From Onstottus_B sp035558335 (GTDB lineage: Bacteria > Acidobacteriota > Blastocatellia > UBA7656), in NCBI GenBank assembly GCA_035558335.1, contig DATMCM010000122.1:1-5318 (forward strand): 5,318 bases of DNA, in the 5' to 3' direction. Position 1 is the stretch's first letter. The number at the start of each line of letters is the position of its first letter. The notes under the pieces are model-generated. The model had not been told where the DNA came from. It saw only the letters and a list, made by a program, of their open reading frames with translations, and made no database searches. This document shows, one piece after another, positions 2,392 to 5,318 of this stretch. The position numbers were made by a program, and so were the translations under genes.

Positions 2392-5318
2392 CTAGGATGG
2401 TTCTTTGAAGGTAGGTTTGGTGATGCCCAGTCGCTTCATTCTCGAGCGCAGAGTGTTGGGGTGTAGCCCCAGCAGCGCCGCCGCTCCACTCTGACCTTCC
2501 ACCCTCCAGAAGGTCCTGTGCAGCGTGTCGACGATCAGTTTACGCTGGCTCTCTTCGAGAGTTTCGGCTCGTTCAAAATCGACGTTCTTTCGGGGCTCTG
2601 GCTGAACGATTGGGGGTGGAGTGATGGCCCGCGACTCCAAACTATCGAGCAGCCGAAGATTGGTACCCTGGGTGATGATGGCTGCTCTCTCAATGACATT
2701 TCTTAGCTCGCGGACGTTGCCCGGCCAGGAATAATTCTGCAACGCTTCCATCGTCTCGTGCGGAATCGACTCGATCTGTTTGCCCAATTTCAACGCGAGC
2801 TGTTTGACGAAATGCGCGACCAGCATGGGGATATCTTCCCTGCGCTCGCGAAGCGCTGGGACTCTGATTGGAAAAATGCTCAAGCGATAATACAAATCGG
2901 AGCGGAATGTTCCATTCTGGACCGCTTCTTCGAGGTCCCGATTCGTGGCTGCGATAACGCGAACGTCCACCTTGGTGGTGTGACTGCTCCCCACGTGCTC
3001 GAATTCACCTTCCTGCAATACCCTGAGCAGCTTTGTTTGCAAGTCGAGCGGGAGCTCCCCAATCTCATCCAAAAAAATCGTGCCTCCGTTGGCAACTTCA
3101 AACCGTCCCACCCGCTTAGCCAGGGCCCCAGTGAATGCGCCTTTTTCGTGGCCAAACAATTCGCTCTCGATTAGCTGAGCCGGCAACGTTGCGCAATTCA
3201 CCTTGACCAATGTCCTGCTCCCGCGAGGGCTGAGGTTGTGAATGGCGTGAGCCAGCAACTCCTTTCCAGTGCCGGTCTCACCGGTGATCAGCACCGTAGT
3301 GTCCAAAGGGGCGACCTGCTGGGCCTGACGCTCTGCTTTTCTGAGGGCCTTGCTGCGGCCGATGATCTCGCCAAAGTCGTGCGCGACCATCATCGCCTCC
3401 TGCAGATAAATATTCTCAGCGTGGAGTCGATCTTTGAGTTGCTGAAGCTCGAGAAGCGTATGCTCGAGCGAGCCCTCGGTCTGTTTGCGTTGGGTGATGT
3501 CTGTGTAGCTGACAACCACCCCGCCCTGTTCCGACTGCATGGCGTCGACACACATCAGGAACCAGCGTTCTTCCTCCGATGAGTGACACGGGTACTCCAT
3601 AGTAAAGGTGGAGGCGGCTCCGGACATCACTTTCTGAATCCCTTCGAGTGCCTTGCCCGCAAATTGGTCGCCGGCTCCGCTGCCGGTCGCACTGCGGCAC
3701 GCATCGAGATAATTTACGCCGACTCCTACGTTACCTATCACCGCGTGATTGGCGCCGGCGAAGTCATCCCACGACTTGCTGCTGTAGGTGATCACACCGC
3801 TGCGGTCGAGGACAACTACCTGTGACGAGAGCGAATTGAACATCGCGTGCAGCAATTGGTCTCGCTGCAGCACGATCGACTCCGCCTTCTTTCGTTCAGT
3901 AATGTCAAGGCCGGCCGCCTGGAACTCGACTAGCTTTCCTTCGCCATCGTGGATCCCATAGTCCACCCATCGCTGCCAGCCGATGCTCCCGTCGGGTAAC
4001 AGGACTTCGTGCTCGTCTACCTCGACGCGTGGTTTCTCGATCAATGATTCAACGTGCCGCCTGGCAACGTCGCGCGCGAATTCGGGTATTAGGTCGAGGA
4101 ACCTGGTACCGATAAGTTGATCCCGAGTCTTTCCGAAGTAGCGGCAGTACGCCTCATTGACAAACGTCAGCGTTGTGTCGGGCAGGTACCGGCATATCAA
4201 CTCTGTCTGACTATCCACAACGCTGCGATAGCGTTCTTCGCTTTCGCGCAAAGCTTCTTCCGCTCGCTTGCGATCGGTTACGTCGACTATCAATCCGCGC
4301 ACTGTTGTGCATTCCCCTGCGGCGTCGTAAAGGGGCAGCCCTCGCGACTCGACCCAACGAACCGTTCCGTCCGGCCAAACGACTCGGTACTCGGACCAGT
4401 ACTCGGTATGCTCCCGAATCGCTTTTTGAATGGCAGACATAGCTCTTGCGTGATCGTCAGGGTGAACCCTCTCCGCCCAGGTTTGGTAGGTTGGCTCCAG
4501 GCTAAATGGAGCCAGCCCCATGATAGTGAAGTGTTCCCGCGACCACTTGAGGCGATTGGTCGACCTTTCCCAGTCCCACGCCCCCATTTGTCCGGCCTGG
4601 AGCGCGAGCCGCAGCCGCTCCTCGCTCTCACGCAAGGCGTCGTCGGCCCGCTTGCGGTCGGTTATGTCCATCTTCGTTCCGACCAAACGCACTGCTTTTC
4701 CATCCGCGTCTCTGACGACATTGCAACGCGCCAGAATCCATCGGGTGCCGCCGTCCTTGTGAACCACGCGGTACAATAAATCGAAGTTTGGTATCTCGCC
4801 GGCGATGTATGCGCGCGCTCGCTCTTCCAGAAGTCCGGCGTCCTCCGGGTAAAAAAGTTTGCTCCAGTCATCGAAATGGTTTCGTATTTCGTGGTCTTCG
4901 TATCCAAGGTTTCTCTTCAGGATCGGGTCTATGTAAGTCTCGCCGCTCTCGAGCTCCCAGTCCCACACACCAACATTTCCCGCCGCGGTCGCCAGCTTGT
5001 ATCGTTCCTCTCCAAGGCGCAGCTCCCGTTCCCTTCGGATCGATTCGGCGCGGAGATTTGCGCTCTCGAGCTCGGTCGGGAGCTGATGCAGATAACCGGG
5101 GTTCTTCACAACGTAGCTCGACGCTCCCAGCTTGATCGCTTGAAGCGCAACCTCCTCGTCGCCTGTTCCGGTAACAATAACAACCGGCACATCCAGCTTG
5201 TTTGCGAAACGCAATTCCTTGAGCACTTCCAGCGCGTCGAGCCCGGAAAGATTATAGTCGAGTAGCACGACGTCGTATCCGGCGCCATTCCGGCCCCCAA
5301 CTCGCTGAAGCACCTCCG
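2392..5318 (-). CDS. Sigma-54-dependent enhancer-binding protein: receiver, four PAS, AAA+, Fis-type HTH; N-terminus beyond the right edge
   Basis: The frame is open to the right edge. The first apparent start (GTG at 5313) falls inside the receiver domain, so about 40 residues (the acidic pocket and first strand) are outside. Counting from that GTG as 1: receiver remainder 1-85 with phospho-Asp D19 (VVLLDYNLSG), T48 and K70; PAS1 about 100-218 and PAS2 about 227-347 (with YPEDA and VHPDDH as in PAS_3 folds); PAS3 about 355-473; PAS4 about 485-607 with the NYLDACR and EYPCHS motifs; coiled coil about 610-645; AAA+ about 648-880. The AAA+ domain has Walker A GETGTGKE (678-685), GAFTGA (725-730), Walker B GTIFLDE (744-750), AATNRDL (788-794), arginine-finger region FRSDLYYR (803-810) and WPGNVREL (863-870). 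The HTH is at about 940-964 (AAALLGLHPNTLRSRMKRLG, FhlA-like). All motifs needed for ATP hydrolysis and sigma-54 contact are intact. No membrane segment or kinase domain is present, so it is a cytoplasmic activator. It is followed by a sigma-54 promoter on the same strand. The partner histidine kinase, if any, is not in the window. Confidence 0.96.
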   Translation of the reverse strand, partial: EVLQRVGGRNGAGYDVVLLDYNLSGLDALEVLKELRFANKLDVPVVIVTGTGDEEVALQAIKLGASSYVVKNPGYLHQLPTELESANLRAESIRRERELRLGEERYKLATAAGNVGVWDWELESGETYIDPILKRNLGYEDHEIRNHFDDWSKLFYPEDAGLLEERARAYIAGEIPNFDLLYRVVHKDGGTRWILARCNVVRDADGKAVRLVGTKMDITDRKRADDALRESEERLRLALQAGQMGAWDWERSTNRLKWSREHFTIMGLAPFSLEPTYQTWAERVHPDDHARAMSAIQKAIREHTEYWSEYRVVWPDGTVRWVESRGLPLYDAAGECTTVRGLIVDVTDRKRAEEALRESEERYRSVVDSQTELICRYLPDTTLTFVNEAYCRYFGKTRDQLIGTRFLDLIPEFARDVARRHVESLIEKPRVEVDEHEVLLPDGSIGWQRWVDYGIHDGEGKLVEFQAAGLDITERKKAESIVLQRDQLLHAMFNSLSSQVVVLDRSGVITYSSKSWDDFAGANHAVIGNVGVGVNYLDACRSATGSGAGDQFAGKALEGIQKVMSGAASTFTMEYPCHSSEEERWFLMCVDAMQSEQGGVVVSYTDITQRKQTEGSLEHTLLELQQLKDRLHAENIYLQEAMMVAHDFGEIIGRSKALRKAERQAQQVAPLDTTVLITGETGTGKELLAHAIHNLSPRGSRTLVKVNCATLPAQLIESELFGHEKGAFTGALAKRVGRFEVANGGTIFLDEIGELPLDLQTKLLRVLQEGEFEHVGSSHTTKVDVRVIAATNRDLEEAVQNGTFRSDLYYRLSIFPIRVPALRERREDIPMLVAHFVKQLALKLGKQIESIPHETMEALQNYSWPGNVRELRNVIERAAIITQGTNLRLLDSLESRAITPPPIVQPEPRKNVDFERAETLEESQRKLIVDTLHRTFWRVEGQSGAAALLGLHPNTLRSRMKRLGITKPTFKEPS

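Noticed and set aside
4117..4779. 220-residue plus-strand ORF
   Set aside because: It is antisense to the PAS-encoding part of the regulator, whose frame is intact throughout.
5311..5313. GTG with adjacent GGAG as start of the regulator
   Set aside because: The purine run touches the codon without a spacer, and starting there would cut the receiver domain before its phospho-Asp strand; the frame stays open to the right edge, so the true start is outside.

Overview
The window carries a same-strand (minus) arrangement. It starts at the right edge with a large regulator, crosses a 515-base non-coding stretch, and continues with one small cysteine/histidine protein and an amidohydrolase that runs off the left edge. 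A soil or sediment bacterium of moderately high GC is likely. Acidobacteriota is my best guess, based on the style of the small C-x-H...C-x-x-C protein and the PAS-rich FhlA-like regulator, but this rests on memory of family patterns and not on a search.

Right part (2392-5318): the C-terminal 974 residues of a sigma-54 enhancer-binding protein. It has a receiver domain (N-terminus off the window), four PAS domains, a coiled coil, an AAA+ domain with GAFTGA, and a Fis-type helix-turn-helix. Its start lies beyond the right edge.

Middle (1877-2391): non-coding except perhaps a 44-residue ORF. Read on the minus strand downstream of the regulator's stop, it holds a nested pair of inverted repeats (2311-2367), then a correctly spaced sigma-54 -24/-12 element (2224-2209), then a leader with short dyads. 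The dyads lie roughly 140 bases upstream of the predicted transcription start, the usual distance for an enhancer site. The simplest model is that the regulator gene is followed directly by a promoter of the class it can activate, and that this promoter drives the downstream genes.

Left part: a 134-residue protein with a possible zinc site (1472-1876), a 160-base gap, then a YtcJ-type amidohydrolase (1-1311, C-terminus off the window). The amidohydrolase is open to the left edge with no stop, so a search for complete ORFs misses it. It keeps the first metal-binding HxH motif, but several later active-site positions usually conserved in the family are changed. Plus-strand ORFs here are shadows of the minus-strand genes.

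Proposed working: a signal (phosphorylation of the receiver and/or ligands or redox sensed by the PAS domains) activates the regulator. It binds the dyads, opens sigma-54 polymerase at 2224-2209, and switches on the small protein and perhaps the amidohydrolase.
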